The notes under the pieces are model-generated. The model was not told the origin of the DNA. It made no database searches and saw only the letters and a program-made list of their open reading frames with translations. Source: Devosia riboflavina (GTDB lineage Bacteria > Pseudomonadota > Alphaproteobacteria > Rhizobiales > Devosiaceae). Taken from it: DNA of 64,000 bases. Positions 35,969 through 44,652 of this stretch are shown piece after piece. Where the stretch lies: NCBI RefSeq assembly GCF_000743575.1, contig NZ_JQGC01000007.1:1-64000 (forward strand). The letters run 5' to 3'. Positions within the stretch are counted from its first letter, which is position 1. The number at the start of each line of letters is the position of its first letter. The position numbers and the translations under genes are program-made.

Positions 35969-36421
35969 TTATGATGCGCGTGTGTAGGCGAGAGTTTGGC
36001 ACACTACCCCCAAACGGCAACCTTGGATTTCTATAGTATCGGGACCTGTTTGAGTAACCGTTGCGTCAGCGCTCATCCCACCTGCCGCAAGTGATCCCTT
36101 CCACTGATTGGCTCCGGTCTGTGGTGCCTGCATGACCTGCTGTCCCACGAAGGCCAAGTTCTCCGCTGTGGCGGATTCGCCTTCCAAGGTTATCAGTGTA
36201 CCGCAGAGATCTGTCCCTGTGTCACCGCAGAGAGAGAACATAAAGGATGTGCCGAATTCGTCGATGAAGGTTCCGTTGGGGCCCTCCTCGGCAACCGTTA
36301 CAGCAATACCAGTTTCCGCGGCTGCTGATGGCAGCGCTTCTGTGGACTCCTGAGCGAGAGCAGAGATCATTGCTGAGGAGAGTAGCGCGCCAGCGGTGAA
36401 AGCGACTGTCAGATTGTGCAT
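35969..36421 (-). CDS. Secreted DUF2147-like protein
   Basis: A 150-residue protein with signal peptide MHNLTVAFTAGALLSSAMIS ending ALA-QE. The mature part includes GTFIDEFGTSFMFSLCGDTG, TDLCGTLITLEGES, NQWKGSLAAGG and IEIQGCRLGVVCQTLAYTR. Four Cys could form two disulfides. The pattern of a small exported strand-rich domain with final Cys-containing strand resembles DUF2147. GGAG lies 5 bp before the ATG. Function unknown. Confidence 0.65.
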   Translation of the reverse strand: MHNLTVAFTAGALLSSAMISALAQESTEALPSAAAETGIAVTVAEEGPNGTFIDEFGTSFMFSLCGDTGTDLCGTLITLEGESATAENLAFVGQQVMQAPQTGANQWKGSLAAGGMSADATVTQTGPDTIEIQGCRLGVVCQTLAYTRAS

Positions 36422-36781
36422 GGAGACTCCGTTTGACGACGTCTGACGCACGCAGTCGAATTTGGTTGGGTGGGCTACTGCAACGAACCGAATAGCAAGG
36501 GGTTGCGTGGCAGATCGGTTACACGCCCATCGCCGGAAGGAAGGGCTCACTGAAATGCCGGTGGATTAAAACGGGGGAGATGGGAGCTTCTTGAGGCGCC
36601 GCATAAACCTGAAGGGCGCGATGCGGGGCGAAGAGCATGAGGAGCGACACCTCTGGGTGCAAGGCCTTGGCGCCGAGGATGACCCAGGGCGTTCGAGTGT
36701 CAGTGGCGAATAATAAAGAGGAACGAGTAGGGCGGGGCCCGTTTCCACGACAGCTTCCAATTTCGGAACAGAGTATCACCC
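36422..36781. other. Intergenic stretch between divergent genes
   Basis: It must hold the promoters for the secreted protein (minus) and the DUF892 gene (plus). A 100-codon minus-strand frame is present but has no family pattern or ribosome site. No clear operator was seen. Confidence 0.4.
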
Positions 36782-37270
36782 ATGGCCGACAAAACCCTCG
36801 ACGACTTGTTCCTCGATACACTCAAAGACATCTATTATGCCGAAAAGCAGATTCTGAAGGCACTGCCCAAAATGGCCGGGGCAGCGCAGTCCTCCGAGCT
36901 CAAGGCGGGGTTTGAAAAACATCGCGACGAGACGGAAGGCCAGATCGAGCGCCTTGAACAAGTGTTCGAAATGCTCGGCAAGCGGCCCCAGGGCAAGACC
37001 TGCGATGCTATCCTCGGGATTTTGGAGGAAGGCAAAGAAATCATGGAAGAATACAAGGGCACGCCGGCCCTTCATGCTGGCCTGGTCGCTGCTGGGCAAG
37101 CTATTGAACACTACGAGATGGCACGTTACGGCACACTCAAAACGTGGGCGGGCCAGCTTGGCCTTTCAAATGCCGTAACCTTGCTGGACGCAACGCTGGC
37201 CGAAGAAAAGGCCACTGATAAGGCATTGTCCGGTATTGCTACGCAGAGTGCGAACGCAAAAGCCGCGTAA
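36782..37270 (+). CDS. Ferritin-like DUF892 protein (YciE/YciF type)
   Basis: A 162-residue four-helix protein: TLDDLFLDTLKDIYYAEKQI, FEKHRDETEGQIERLEQVFE, QGKTCDAILGILEEGKEIME, GQAIEHYEMARYGTLKTWAG and LLDATLAEEKATDKAL. Glu and Glu-x-x-His pairs in the helices fit a di-iron ferritin-like site. Family members are stress-induced and of uncertain function. The decayed gene at 2935-3150 is a paralogue of this protein. Confidence 0.88.
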   Translation: MADKTLDDLFLDTLKDIYYAEKQILKALPKMAGAAQSSELKAGFEKHRDETEGQIERLEQVFEMLGKRPQGKTCDAILGILEEGKEIMEEYKGTPALHAGLVAAGQAIEHYEMARYGTLKTWAGQLGLSNAVTLLDATLAEEKATDKALSGIATQSANAKAA

Positions 37271-37371
37271 TACGTCAACGCTGCCGTGTCAGCGGCGGCG
37301 TTCACTTTCCGACGCGGCGCTGGACGTCCACGCGACTGGCCTGTCCCGATGAGGTGGTCCGGTTTCAGTCT

Positions 37372-37732
37372 TTAATGAATGATCGGCTTATCGGCCATCG
37401 CCTGGGCAGATGATGGCACCGATCCGTGCGGCGGCGCCGACCAGATAATGTCTCCCGGTGCCGGCGGGGAACCCTGAGCCCCTCCCGCCGCCAGATGCGC
37501 TCGACACGTTAACCTCACCGTCCAGCTTTCGGACCGCAGCATCGCCGTGATCCGGCGATAGCCATAGCGGCCATATCGGGAAGCGAGCCGGATGCTGTGG
37601 GCGGTCAACGCCTCTTCATCAGGCCGCGTGGCTTCTTGCGATGGGTCGAACGGTGCTGGCCGAGAACCTTGCAGGCAAAGCGTTCCGAGATGGAGAACTT
37701 CGCCATCACGCAGCGACGACGGCGAGAAGGGC
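37372..37732 (-). pseudogene. IS3-family orfB remnant
   Basis: Minus-strand frames encode AKFSISERFACKVLGQHRST, then after a frameshift LTAHSIRLASRYGRYGYRRI and TAMLRSESWTVR, then RVERIWRREGLRVP in a third frame. These are the N-terminal helix-turn-helix part of IS3 OrfB. The DDE catalytic core is missing. The sequence ATGAGGTGGTCCGG at about 37350 may be what is left of the terminal repeat. Confidence 0.75.
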
Positions 37733-38011
37733 TCAGAAGTTTCCCGAGGCAGCCTCTTTCAGGATCAGCTTCTCGAGCGTCAGGTCCGACGCCGCCTTGC
37801 GCAGCCGGTCGTTCTCTTTCTTGAGTTCCTTCAGCCGCTTCACCTGGTCGTCCTTCAGGCCGCCGAACTCCTTGCGCCAGCGGTAATACGTGAACTGCGT
37901 CACGCTGATCGAACGAATCGCTTCTCCGACTGATCGTCCTTGCGACAACAATACATCGACCTGACGCAACTTCGCGACAATCTCTTCGGGCTTGTGCTTC
38001 TTCTGGGGCAT
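37733..38011 (-). CDS. IS3-family transposase OrfA
   Basis: A 92-residue protein starting MPQKKHKPEEIVAKLRQVDV, with a helix-turn-helix (AIRSISVTQFTYYRWRKEFG) and a C-terminal coiled coil (QVKRLKELKKENDRLRKAAS), as in IS407-group OrfA. OrfA itself looks intact, but without functional OrfB the element cannot move on its own. The upstream GGAGGACCACTTTCC at 38050 is probably the terminal inverted repeat. Confidence 0.85.
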   Translation of the reverse strand: MPQKKHKPEEIVAKLRQVDVLLSQGRSVGEAIRSISVTQFTYYRWRKEFGGLKDDQVKRLKELKKENDRLRKAASDLTLEKLILKEAASGNF

Positions 38012-38241
38012 TCCAACGTCCTCTCTCAGGCTCAATAGCCTAGTTAACGGAGGACCACTTTCCAGCGTGCAGACCAATATGACGCGATGTATCCGCCAAG
38101 CAGAGCTTAAGTGGAAGCTATTGGTCAGGCGTCGTGGGCCCCGACCTAGTCAGTGACAAAAAGCGACATTGTTGGGTGATCGACAGGCCACTGCCCATCT
38201 TGAATCCTCTGTCGGCAAGGCGGTGGAGCACCCCCGCTTAT

Positions 38242-38637
38242 CTACTTTTGGGTGTTGACGAACTCGCCTACGAAAGCACCAAAGACCTTCGCGACTTCGA
38301 CCGCAAATCCTTTGCGCTTGGGCGGCCCAGAAGGAACCTGAAGCTTGAGGTTCTCCGCTGCGCCGACTGCTCTCTTGCCAACTGCCGTCGCGGTGAGGCC
38401 GATCACAGTGCTTTCGCCATTTGCGCCCAATGGGAGTGCGTCGAAGGAGATGAGTCCTTGGTTGCCTAGCCAGGTTAGCGACAGGACAAAGTCTTCATCG
38501 AAGTCTGCGAAATCGTCATAGTCCTCGGAGAATGCATCGAAGATGTCTTCGGACGAAAAATGTTCATTCTTCGTCGTTACCGCCTGGGCTAGGAGGTATC
38601 CGCGGAGCGCTCCACGCTTGTCAGCTGTCGCTGCCAC
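38242..38637 (-). CDS. Acidic hypothetical protein
   Basis: A 131-residue frame starting with GTG: VAATADKRGALRGYLLAQAV. An acidic stretch (EDIFDAFSEDYDDFADFDED) is followed by FVLSLTWLGNQGLISFDALP and GLTATAVGKRAVGAAE, which resembles a winged-helix-like small domain. No ribosome site is clear. It sits alone among IS fragments, so it may be recently acquired. I know no family. Confidence 0.45.
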   Translation of the reverse strand: MAATADKRGALRGYLLAQAVTTKNEHFSSEDIFDAFSEDYDDFADFDEDFVLSLTWLGNQGLISFDALPLGANGESTVIGLTATAVGKRAVGAAENLKLQVPSGPPKRKGFAVEVAKVFGAFVGEFVNTQK

Positions 38638-38950
38638 AGGAATTGACTCGTCACAGTTCTCGACATATTGAACACCAGCAGCATGGCTCGCGCCAGACCC
38701 AAGAAGAGCTACGCTTCGTTTCCTGCACTAATCGGTCGTTGGGACCGTCTCACCACATCTTTTGTCTCGCTAATCAAGCGGCCGGACTCCTTGGCGGTCT
38801 GTCTTGGGGCCGTTGAACGAACTTGATGTAGTCGCGGGAACGGTGGCCACTGGCGATGTCGTGGCGGACCTTTGTCGGTTGGCTGTCCCTGATGGGATGA
38901 AGAACGAGCTCACGATTGCAACCGTGCCAAGCGCCGGACGAAGTACGGCC
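38638..38950 (+). other. Intergenic stretch among IS fragments
   Basis: A short plus-strand frame near 38683 (MARARPKKSYASFPALIG) lacks a ribosome site and family pattern. Otherwise nothing is recognised. Confidence 0.35.
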
Positions 38951-39091
38951 ATGAAGCGCTATATTGGTCTCGACGTCTCCATAAAGGAGACGGCAATGTC
39001 GATCCGGCAGGACGATAAGAGGATTTGGCGGGGCAAGCGCGTGTCCGACCCGCAACTGCTCGCGGCAGTGGTCCGCAAACGTACGCCGTGA
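38951..39091 (+). pseudogene. IS110-family transposase, 46-codon N-terminal fragment
   Basis: MKRYIGLDVSIKETAMSIRQ, DDKRIWRGKRVSDPQLLA and VVRKRTP match the start of IS110 transposases, then a stop ends the frame. It differs from the IS110 remnant at 24932-25420 in the first 20 residues and so came from another element. Confidence 0.8.
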
Positions 39092-39253
39092 ATTTGGGCA
39101 GGGTGAAGACAGGCTGGCGCGCAATCAGCGGAGATAAGCAAACAACTGATGGCGATGGCTCGCCAGCGCTGTTCTTCTGCTCATGTCGGTACAGGGTGCC
39201 CGTTTCCTGCCAACACATCTAGTTGTGATATTTACACAGGAGTCGATCGCACC

Positions 39254-39689
39254 TTAAGGCGAGACTTGCCACGGATTAATGGTGTTCAACCCCACCGCCT
39301 CGAACGGACTTGTGTCGCGCGTGGCGACCATGAAGCCCCACGCTGCTGCCGAGGCGGCGATATAGCCATCTGCAATGCCGACGGATCGCCCTGCTGCCTT
39401 GGCCCGAGCCATGAGGTTCGCATAAGCTTGCGAAGCTTCCAGATCGAAGGGCAGAACGCGGTTCTGGAACAGGGGCAGTACCTCCTGTTCCAGACGACGG
39501 CGGAGCGTTTCTTGGCGCTTGCCGGCCGGCATCGCGGCGATGCCGAAACACACCGAAACGAAGTTCGGCCACGGTGACGGCTGACAAGTAGAGCGTGTCG
39601 ATGGCCTGATCGTCGATCCACGCCAACACGCGCCAGTCCGGCGTCGGTTTCCACGGCTCGGAAATGACGTTGGTATCGATGAGGATCAC
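39254..39689 (-). pseudogene. fitB: FitB/VapC-type PIN-domain toxin, frameshifted
   Basis: The first frame (GTG at 39689) encodes ILIDTNVISEPWKPTP and LSAVTVAELRFGV, with the first catalytic Asp of the PIN domain. The rest lies in another frame: IAAMPAGKRQETLRRRLEQE, RSVGIADGYIAASAAAWGF, VATRDTSPFEAVGLNTINPW, with the other acidic residues. The break coincides with a 10-bp near-duplication: CCGAAAC occurs at 39543-39549 and 39553-39559. Removing 10 bp restores AELRFGIAAMPAGK. The toxin ribonuclease is therefore inactive unless frameshifting occurs. The start overlaps the antitoxin stop. Confidence 0.85.
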
Positions 39690-39943
39690 TCAAACCTCAT
39701 GGGCTCGGCCGGGGCCTTATCGCGGATCTGGTCGAAGTGCTTTACTTCCGCGGCGCTCAATCCGCCGGCCTCGTGGGCAATGGAGGCAAGCAACGATCCA
39801 AGCTTTACCCGGTCCGCCGGCCGCACCGCCAGTTCGAGGATATCGCGTATTTCGGCCTCGGTGCTGCGGCCGTGATGCGCAGCACGAACCTTGAGGGCAC
39901 GATGCGTCTCTTCGGACAGGTTGCGAATGGTGACAGCGGGCAT
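39686..39943 (-). CDS. fitA: FitA-type ribbon-helix-helix antitoxin
   Basis: An 85-residue protein: MPAVTIRNLSEETHRALKVR (ribbon and helix), AAHHGRSTEAEIRDILELAV and a C-terminal toxin-binding tail (LSAAEVKHFDQIRD). It binds DNA as a dimer and blocks the PIN toxin. The stop codon overlaps the toxin GTG (GAGTGATC), showing translational coupling. The gene is intact though its toxin is broken. Copies of TGATAGC surround its start, a likely autoregulatory operator. Confidence 0.88.
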   Translation of the reverse strand: MPAVTIRNLSEETHRALKVRAAHHGRSTEAEIRDILELAVRPADRVKLGSLLASIAHEAGGLSAAEVKHFDQIRDKAPAEPMRFE

Positions 39944-39999
39944 GATAGCACCTTTCGGGTTTTGATGATGTTGATAGCGATATCGTAGATTTGCTATCA
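39944..39999 (-). promoter_or_regulatory. Candidate fitAB operator: three TGATAGC sites
   Basis: TGATAGC occurs at 39944-39950 and 39972-39978, and inverted (GCTATCA) at 39993-39999. The last two form a perfect 7-bp inverted repeat with a 14-bp spacer just upstream of fitA. This fits binding by a ribbon-helix-helix dimer. Confidence 0.55.
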
Positions 40000-40586
40000 G
40001 CTTTCAAGCCTGAGCCATAGGCATTTCTTATTGAATGTACATCGGAACCGGACGGGCGTGATCCTGGATTTACAGCAGTCTCAGCCTCTCTTCCTTCGAA
40101 GCGATCTATGTCAACTTTCGCGGCTGATCGCCCTATCCTGCTCTTCCTGGTCGACGCTGTTGTGGCCCTGCCACGGCTGCACGCCCCCTTGCAGCCTATG
40201 ACCGTTCCTACGCCTGGGAGGGCGAGGGCTATGCGATTGCCGCTGGTGTCTATCGTCTGAGCGTCGAACCGAGCCGGCAATGGATACAGCATTCAACCCG
40301 TCGGAATTCGCGACCGCGGTCACGATGTGATCGCGCTCCGTTTGCCGTCATGCGTCTTGCCGCCATGTCGGCGAAGCGCAACCGCGATGGCCGAGACGGG
40401 TAGGGCGATCAACCGGACGCGAGAGCCCAGGTCACACCCTGCTATCTTTCGGCACTGGGCCGGTTCCAGGTTCGGTATCCCATTTGCGGAATGCCAGCGA
40501 CCATAGGTTCTGCATCTGAGGTCATTGTCATAGTTCTCGTTTGGGCGGAACCGGCCGGGAGGGATCACGCGGCCGGGGCAGGGTAA
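40000..40586. other. Intergenic stretch of about 590 bp
   Basis: A plus-strand piece near 40197-40275 reads YDRSYAWEGEGYAIAAGVYR, which looks protein-like but is short and opens into low-quality sequence. It may be a fragment of a lost gene. No intact frame or RNA gene was recognised. Confidence 0.35.
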
Positions 40587-41618
40587 TCAGCGGCCGCCTT
40601 CGATCTTGCGGTTGCGCTGGTTAATGCCACCCGCGCCATAGGGATAATCGCCGACCGCGGGCTTGCTGGCTGCGTTCAGCTTTTCAATCTCTTCGGTGCT
40701 CAGCGCCAGATCGATCGCCCCTAGATTGTCCTTGAGCTGTTCGGTCGTACGGGCGCCGAGGATCACCGAGGTCACCGCCGGCCGCTGGGCAACCCAGGCC
40801 AGCGCCACCTGCGCCATGCTGACGCCGCGAGTCTTGGCGACATCCTCGACCACGCCGATGATATCCCAGGTCGCCGACTTGGCATTGCGGCGTTCATAGG
40901 CCTCGCCACCACGCTTGGGATTCTCGCCCAGGCGCGTGGCTCCGGTCGGCATCTCGTCGCGCCTGTATTTGCCCGAGAGCCAGCCGCCGCCCAGCGGTGA
41001 CCAGGGCAAAAGTCCTATCCCGGCATCGAGCGACGCTGGAACGATCTCGTGTTCAATGTCGCGCACCAGCAGATTGTATTGCGGCTGCAAGGTCACGGGC
41101 GGCTGATAGCCATTGGCTCTTGCGATCCACACTGCCTTGGTCAATTGCCAGCCGAGAAAGTTGGAAAAGCCGTAATAGGCGATCTTGCCATTGCGGATCG
41201 AGTCGTCGAGAAACCGCAGGGTCTCTTCCAGCGGCGTCAGCGCATCGAAGGCGTGCATCTGGTAGAGATCGATATGTTCGACCCCGAGGCGCTTGAGCGA
41301 GGCGTCGAGCGCCTCGCGCAGGTTTTTACGCGACAGGCCCAGATGGTTAGGCCCGTCGCCCATAGGGAAACGGCCCTTGGTGGTGATCACCAGGTCGCGC
41401 AGGCCAGTCGGCTTGGTCTTGAGCCAGCGACCGACGATCTCTTCGGAAACGCCGGCGCTGTAGACATTGGCGGTATCGAGGAAATTTCCGCCTGCGGCGA
41501 CATAGTCGTCCATCAACCGGAACGAGGTCGCTTCGTCAGATTCCGCGCCGAAGGTCATCGTTCCCAGGCAATAGGCCGAGACGACGGCACCGCTATTACC
41601 GAGCTTACGGTATTTCAT
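40587..41618 (-). CDS. Aldo/keto reductase
   Basis: A 343-residue (alpha/beta)8 oxidoreductase. MKYRKLGNSGAVVSAYCLG begins the barrel. The catalytic tetrad is visible: Asp and Tyr in FLDTANVYSAGVSEEIVG, Lys in DLVITTKGRFPMG, His in DLYQMHAFDALTPLEE. NPKRGGEAYERR and SVILGARTTEQLKDNLGA (cofactor 2'-phosphate loop) complete it. It reduces aldehydes or ketones with NADPH. GGAG is 7 bp before the second ATG, which I chose. It is divergent from a broken LysR gene. Confidence 0.9.
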   Translation of the reverse strand: MKYRKLGNSGAVVSAYCLGTMTFGAESDEATSFRLMDDYVAAGGNFLDTANVYSAGVSEEIVGRWLKTKPTGLRDLVITTKGRFPMGDGPNHLGLSRKNLREALDASLKRLGVEHIDLYQMHAFDALTPLEETLRFLDDSIRNGKIAYYGFSNFLGWQLTKAVWIARANGYQPPVTLQPQYNLLVRDIEHEIVPASLDAGIGLLPWSPLGGGWLSGKYRRDEMPTGATRLGENPKRGGEAYERRNAKSATWDIIGVVEDVAKTRGVSMAQVALAWVAQRPAVTSVILGARTTEQLKDNLGAIDLALSTEEIEKLNAASKPAVGDYPYGAGGINQRNRKIEGGR

Positions 41619-41766
41619 GATCATACTCCACGTTTTGACGTTCGAGGCCTCTACATTGCGTTCAGCAGATGAGCGGCACGCCTCCGCCAGCCCTTGGGTG
41701 AGCCGAGGAACGAAGACCTCTTTGCGGTCACAGTGGACGACGAGATTTCATCGGGCAAATTGATTA

Positions 41767-41787
41767 TATAGATAGGATTGATCTATA
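41767..41787. promoter_or_regulatory. Candidate LysR operator between reductase and LysR gene
   Basis: TATAGAT at 41767-41773 and ATCTATA at 41781-41787 are a perfect 7-bp inverted repeat with a 7-bp spacer, an LTTR-like dyad in the divergent intergenic region. It abuts an ATG at 41788, which argues that the LysR gene really starts at the GTG at 41812. Confidence 0.5.
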
Positions 41788-41811
41788 ATGATGCACAATG
41801 AGGGGCGGACG

Positions 41812-42695
41812 GTGGACCTTCGGCAACTACAATATTTCGTGGTTGCGGCAAGAGCGGAGCATTTCACACGCGCTGCAGCCCAGCTCAATGTCGTGCAATC
41901 GGCCCTGTCGAGCGCCATCAAGGCCCTTGAAGAAGAACTCGACGCGCCCCTATTCATCCGCAGCACGCGCAAGGTGCGCTTAACGGCCGCCGGCAGGGCG
42001 CTTCTCGAAAGGCCGAAACGGTGCTGGAAGCGGCTCAGGATGCGCGCCGGACTGTTCATGATGTCACCCATGCCAAAGGTGGCAGGCTCACGATCGGAAC
42101 CGTAGAGGGACTCCCGGCCTTTCTGGAACTGCCAGCCCTTCTGGCGCAATTCCACGATATCTATCCTCTTGTCGAGGTCCGCCTGATCCAGGGCGGAACG
42201 GTTCATCTTCTTGACGAGCTTCGAGCGGGCCTTATCGACTTGGCATTGCTGCCGGTGATTGACCCCGCCGAGGGCATCGCCACAACCATGATCGCCTGCG
42301 AAGATCTCGTGGTGATCTGCGCGCCGTCCCATCCGCTTGTAACCTCGGGCACCGTCACACTGGCGACCATCGGGGTGTTCACATTTGTTGACTTCCAACC
42401 CGACTGGGGTACGCGCCGTCTGATGGACGATGCCTTCCGTTCTGTTGGGATCGAGCGCAAGACGGCTTTTGAAGTCAGCGATCTCAATACCCCGTTCGAG
42501 TTGGTCACGCGGGGGCTGGGCATCGCCCTCGTGCCAGAGTCGGCGGCGCGCAATTATGGGCCAGCAGTGGTATGCCGCCCTCTGAACAGCCCAGACGTCT
42601 GATGGGAAGTCGTCGTTGCGCACCTGACCGACACCGTTGGGGATGCGGCGCCGGCGCGGTTTCTTGAGTTGCTAGCCTTGCAGCATCCGTTCTGA
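41812..42695 (+). pseudogene. LysR-family regulator, broken by a 1-base deletion and a stop
   Basis: The GTG at 41812 opens VDLRQLQYFVVAARAEHFTR, AAAQLNVVQSALSSAIKALE and KVRLTAAGRALLE. Near 42009 one A is missing in CTCGAAAGG; the next frame continues ETVLEAAQDARRTVHDVTHA and GGRLTIGTVEGLPAF to the LysR effector domain. A TGA at 42600 then interrupts the last 31 codons, after which the frame goes on (WEVVVAHLTDTVGD, FLELLALQHPF) to the TGA at 42693. Two lesions make sequencing error unlikely. Its former target is probably the divergent aldo/keto reductase. Confidence 0.85.
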
Positions 42696-42999
42696 CCAGA
42701 ACGCTTGCCAACTCAAAGTGGCCTCTCGGCCGGACCGGTCGACGGGGGACCTGGGTTGGCTGCGGTATTTCGCCTGTAACTTTCATCGCCTCTATCTGAG
42801 CTTCTTGCGCTCCTTGGAACTAATCTACGCCTGCAAAGAGGCCGACAGCCTCCGACAGAAATCCCTCGGGCCTAGGCCTTCCGGCCAGAGATAGTGACAA
42901 TGGCGCATGGGTTAAGGTCTATATGCAGGCGGAGGCCCCACGCTCGCGTCAGGCCTGCGAAACTTGCGCAGTTTACGCGGTCAATAGAGTTGATGGCTC
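42696..42999. other. Intergenic stretch between convergent genes
   Basis: It separates the 3' ends of the LysR pseudogene and the acetyltransferase gene. No gene or hairpin with T-tract was found. Confidence 0.4.
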
Positions 43000-43593
43000 C
43001 TATAGCTTTCGGCCCATCCAAATCGCCTCGCCTCTGTCGATCTCATCAAGACCGATGTGCGTGTAAAAGCCATAGGCACGATGATTAGTGAGGCTCAGTC
43101 CGAGGTGTAAGGCGGGAGCGCCGGCTCGGCGCAGCGACTCAAGCTCGATTTCGATCATCTTGCGCCCCCAACCGCCTGACTGCGCGGGCCGCAAGAGATT
43201 GATGTGAAGGTGCGCTGGATGAGTATGGGAGATTTCCGCATCGGAATGCTTGGGCTGCCGGATGCGGCTGAGGACCATCTCGTCGAGTTTTGCTTTAGGT
43301 TCTCGCCCTGCATATTTTTCGGCAAGCATCGGCCACCATTCCTTATCCAGGCGCTGCTCAAAAATGCGCGTGTCAGGCACACCAACGACGTAGCCCAGGA
43401 TGTTGGTACCGTCGGCGAGGACAAAAGCGTGATCCGGCGCAAAATCCAGGTAGGGAACCGACCAGACCAAGCCAGGATATTCGGGATCAGAGTAGAGCGC
43501 CGTCGCATCCGAACCGGCATTGGCCGTCAGGAGGCAAATCGCGGAAAGGGCGTCGCGATCCTCGGGGCGGGCGGAACGTATCTCCAACGACAT
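43000..43593 (-). CDS. GNAT-family N-acetyltransferase
   Basis: A 197-residue protein starting MSLEIRSARPEDRDALSAIC. The central strand HAFVLADGTNILGYVVGVPD and the acetyl-CoA loop GGWGRKMIEIELESLRRAGA (a QSGGWGRKMI form of Q/RxxGxG/A), then LHLGLSLTNHRAYGFYTHIG, define the GNAT fold. HLHINLLRPAQS lies before the loop. It transfers an acetyl group to an unknown amine. It lies downstream of a LysR gene on the same strand. Confidence 0.88.
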   Translation of the reverse strand: MSLEIRSARPEDRDALSAICLLTANAGSDATALYSDPEYPGLVWSVPYLDFAPDHAFVLADGTNILGYVVGVPDTRIFEQRLDKEWWPMLAEKYAGREPKAKLDEMVLSRIRQPKHSDAEISHTHPAHLHINLLRPAQSGGWGRKMIEIELESLRRAGAPALHLGLSLTNHRAYGFYTHIGLDEIDRGEAIWMGRKL

Positions 43594-43655
43594 GGCAATG
43601 GCTCTCCTTTGCGTAAGAGCATAACCATCATTGCCATCACGCGGCGCGGTAAGTG

Positions 43656-44531
43656 TTATTCGAGATGAGGGACCATCCTGGGGGCGGTGCTGTCCACAAG
43701 CGCCGCGATCAGGGCGTTTGCAGCTCGGTGATGTCGACCCGGTCCGAGCGCGACGAATTCGACTTCTCCCAATGGGGGAAGGGTGGGAGCGTCCTCGACA
43801 ACAACTAGTCCTTCCGGAATGAGCTTGGCGGAATGAGCAGCGATGCCGAGGCCTGCCATTGTCGCCGCCCGCAGTCCATTTAAGCTCCCGCTCGAACAGG
43901 CCATTCGCCAAGGACGACGTGCCTCTTCGAGTGCGGCGACCGCAAGGGTGCGAGTGATTGAAGGCGGTGCATAAGCAACCAGAGGTACTGGCGCGTCTGG
44001 ATCGATCTTGAAGCCGGGCTTGGAGATCCAGGCGAGCCGTTCGGTCCAGGCCACTTCGCCGCGCGCATCGCCATTCCGTCTCTTGGCGAAGATTACATCC
44101 AGTTCACCGGAATCATAGCGATGATAAAGCGCGCTCGAGAGGCCAACTGCCAATTCCAAATCTACTTCTGGATGTTCGCTACGAAACGCGGTTAGTACGT
44201 CAGCAAGTTGAGACATGGCGAAATCCTCGGAAATACCGAGGCGCAATTTCTCGCGATGCGCATTGTCAAAGAAGTAACTCGCCAAACGATCATTGGCTTC
44301 CAAAACGCTTGTCGCGAAATCGCACATGGCATCGCCATCGGCGGTCAAGGTCACTGTGTGGGTATCACGCACGAAAAGGCGCCGCCCGACCAGTTGTTCC
44401 AGCTTTTGGACGTGTTGGCTGATGGTTGACTGGCGCACATTGAGGCTTTTGGCAGCCTCGGTGAAACTACGTTGCTTGGCCACGGCCAAAAAGGATTTCA
44501 GCAGGCTAGGCGGTACTTCCAGTGCCGACAC
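43656..44531 (-). CDS. LysR-family transcriptional regulator
   Basis: A 291-residue protein: LKSFLAVAKQRSFTEAAKSL, NVRQSTISQHVQKLEQLVGR, VTLTADGDAMCDFATSVLE form the DNA-binding part. The effector domain starts near residue 93 (REKLRLGISEDFAMSQLADV). It is divergent from the symporter/gamma-glutamyltransferase/ABC operon with a nested palindrome between, so it probably regulates that operon. The acetyltransferase gene lies 62 bp downstream. Confidence 0.88.
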   Translation of the reverse strand: MSALEVPPSLLKSFLAVAKQRSFTEAAKSLNVRQSTISQHVQKLEQLVGRRLFVRDTHTVTLTADGDAMCDFATSVLEANDRLASYFFDNAHREKLRLGISEDFAMSQLADVLTAFRSEHPEVDLELAVGLSSALYHRYDSGELDVIFAKRRNGDARGEVAWTERLAWISKPGFKIDPDAPVPLVAYAPPSITRTLAVAALEEARRPWRMACSSGSLNGLRAATMAGLGIAAHSAKLIPEGLVVVEDAPTLPPLGEVEFVALGPGRHHRAANALIAALVDSTAPRMVPHLE

Positions 44532-44568
44532 GGCAACGTCTCTCGTCTTCTAATCGCGGATCGTGATG

Positions 44569-44597
44569 ATCGATATAGGCGCACATGCGCTATCGAT
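44569..44597. promoter_or_regulatory. Candidate LysR operator: nested palindrome
   Basis: Outer arms ATCGATA (44569-44575) and TATCGAT (44591-44597) enclose an inner GCGCA-CA-TGCGC (44579-44590). It is in the 121-bp gap between the divergent LysR and symporter genes, 38 bp from the LysR start codon. Confidence 0.5.
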
Positions 44598-44652
44598 TAT
44601 GGCCCCATTCCTTTACGCCGGAAAGCCTGTCTCCACGATCCGACACGGCATT

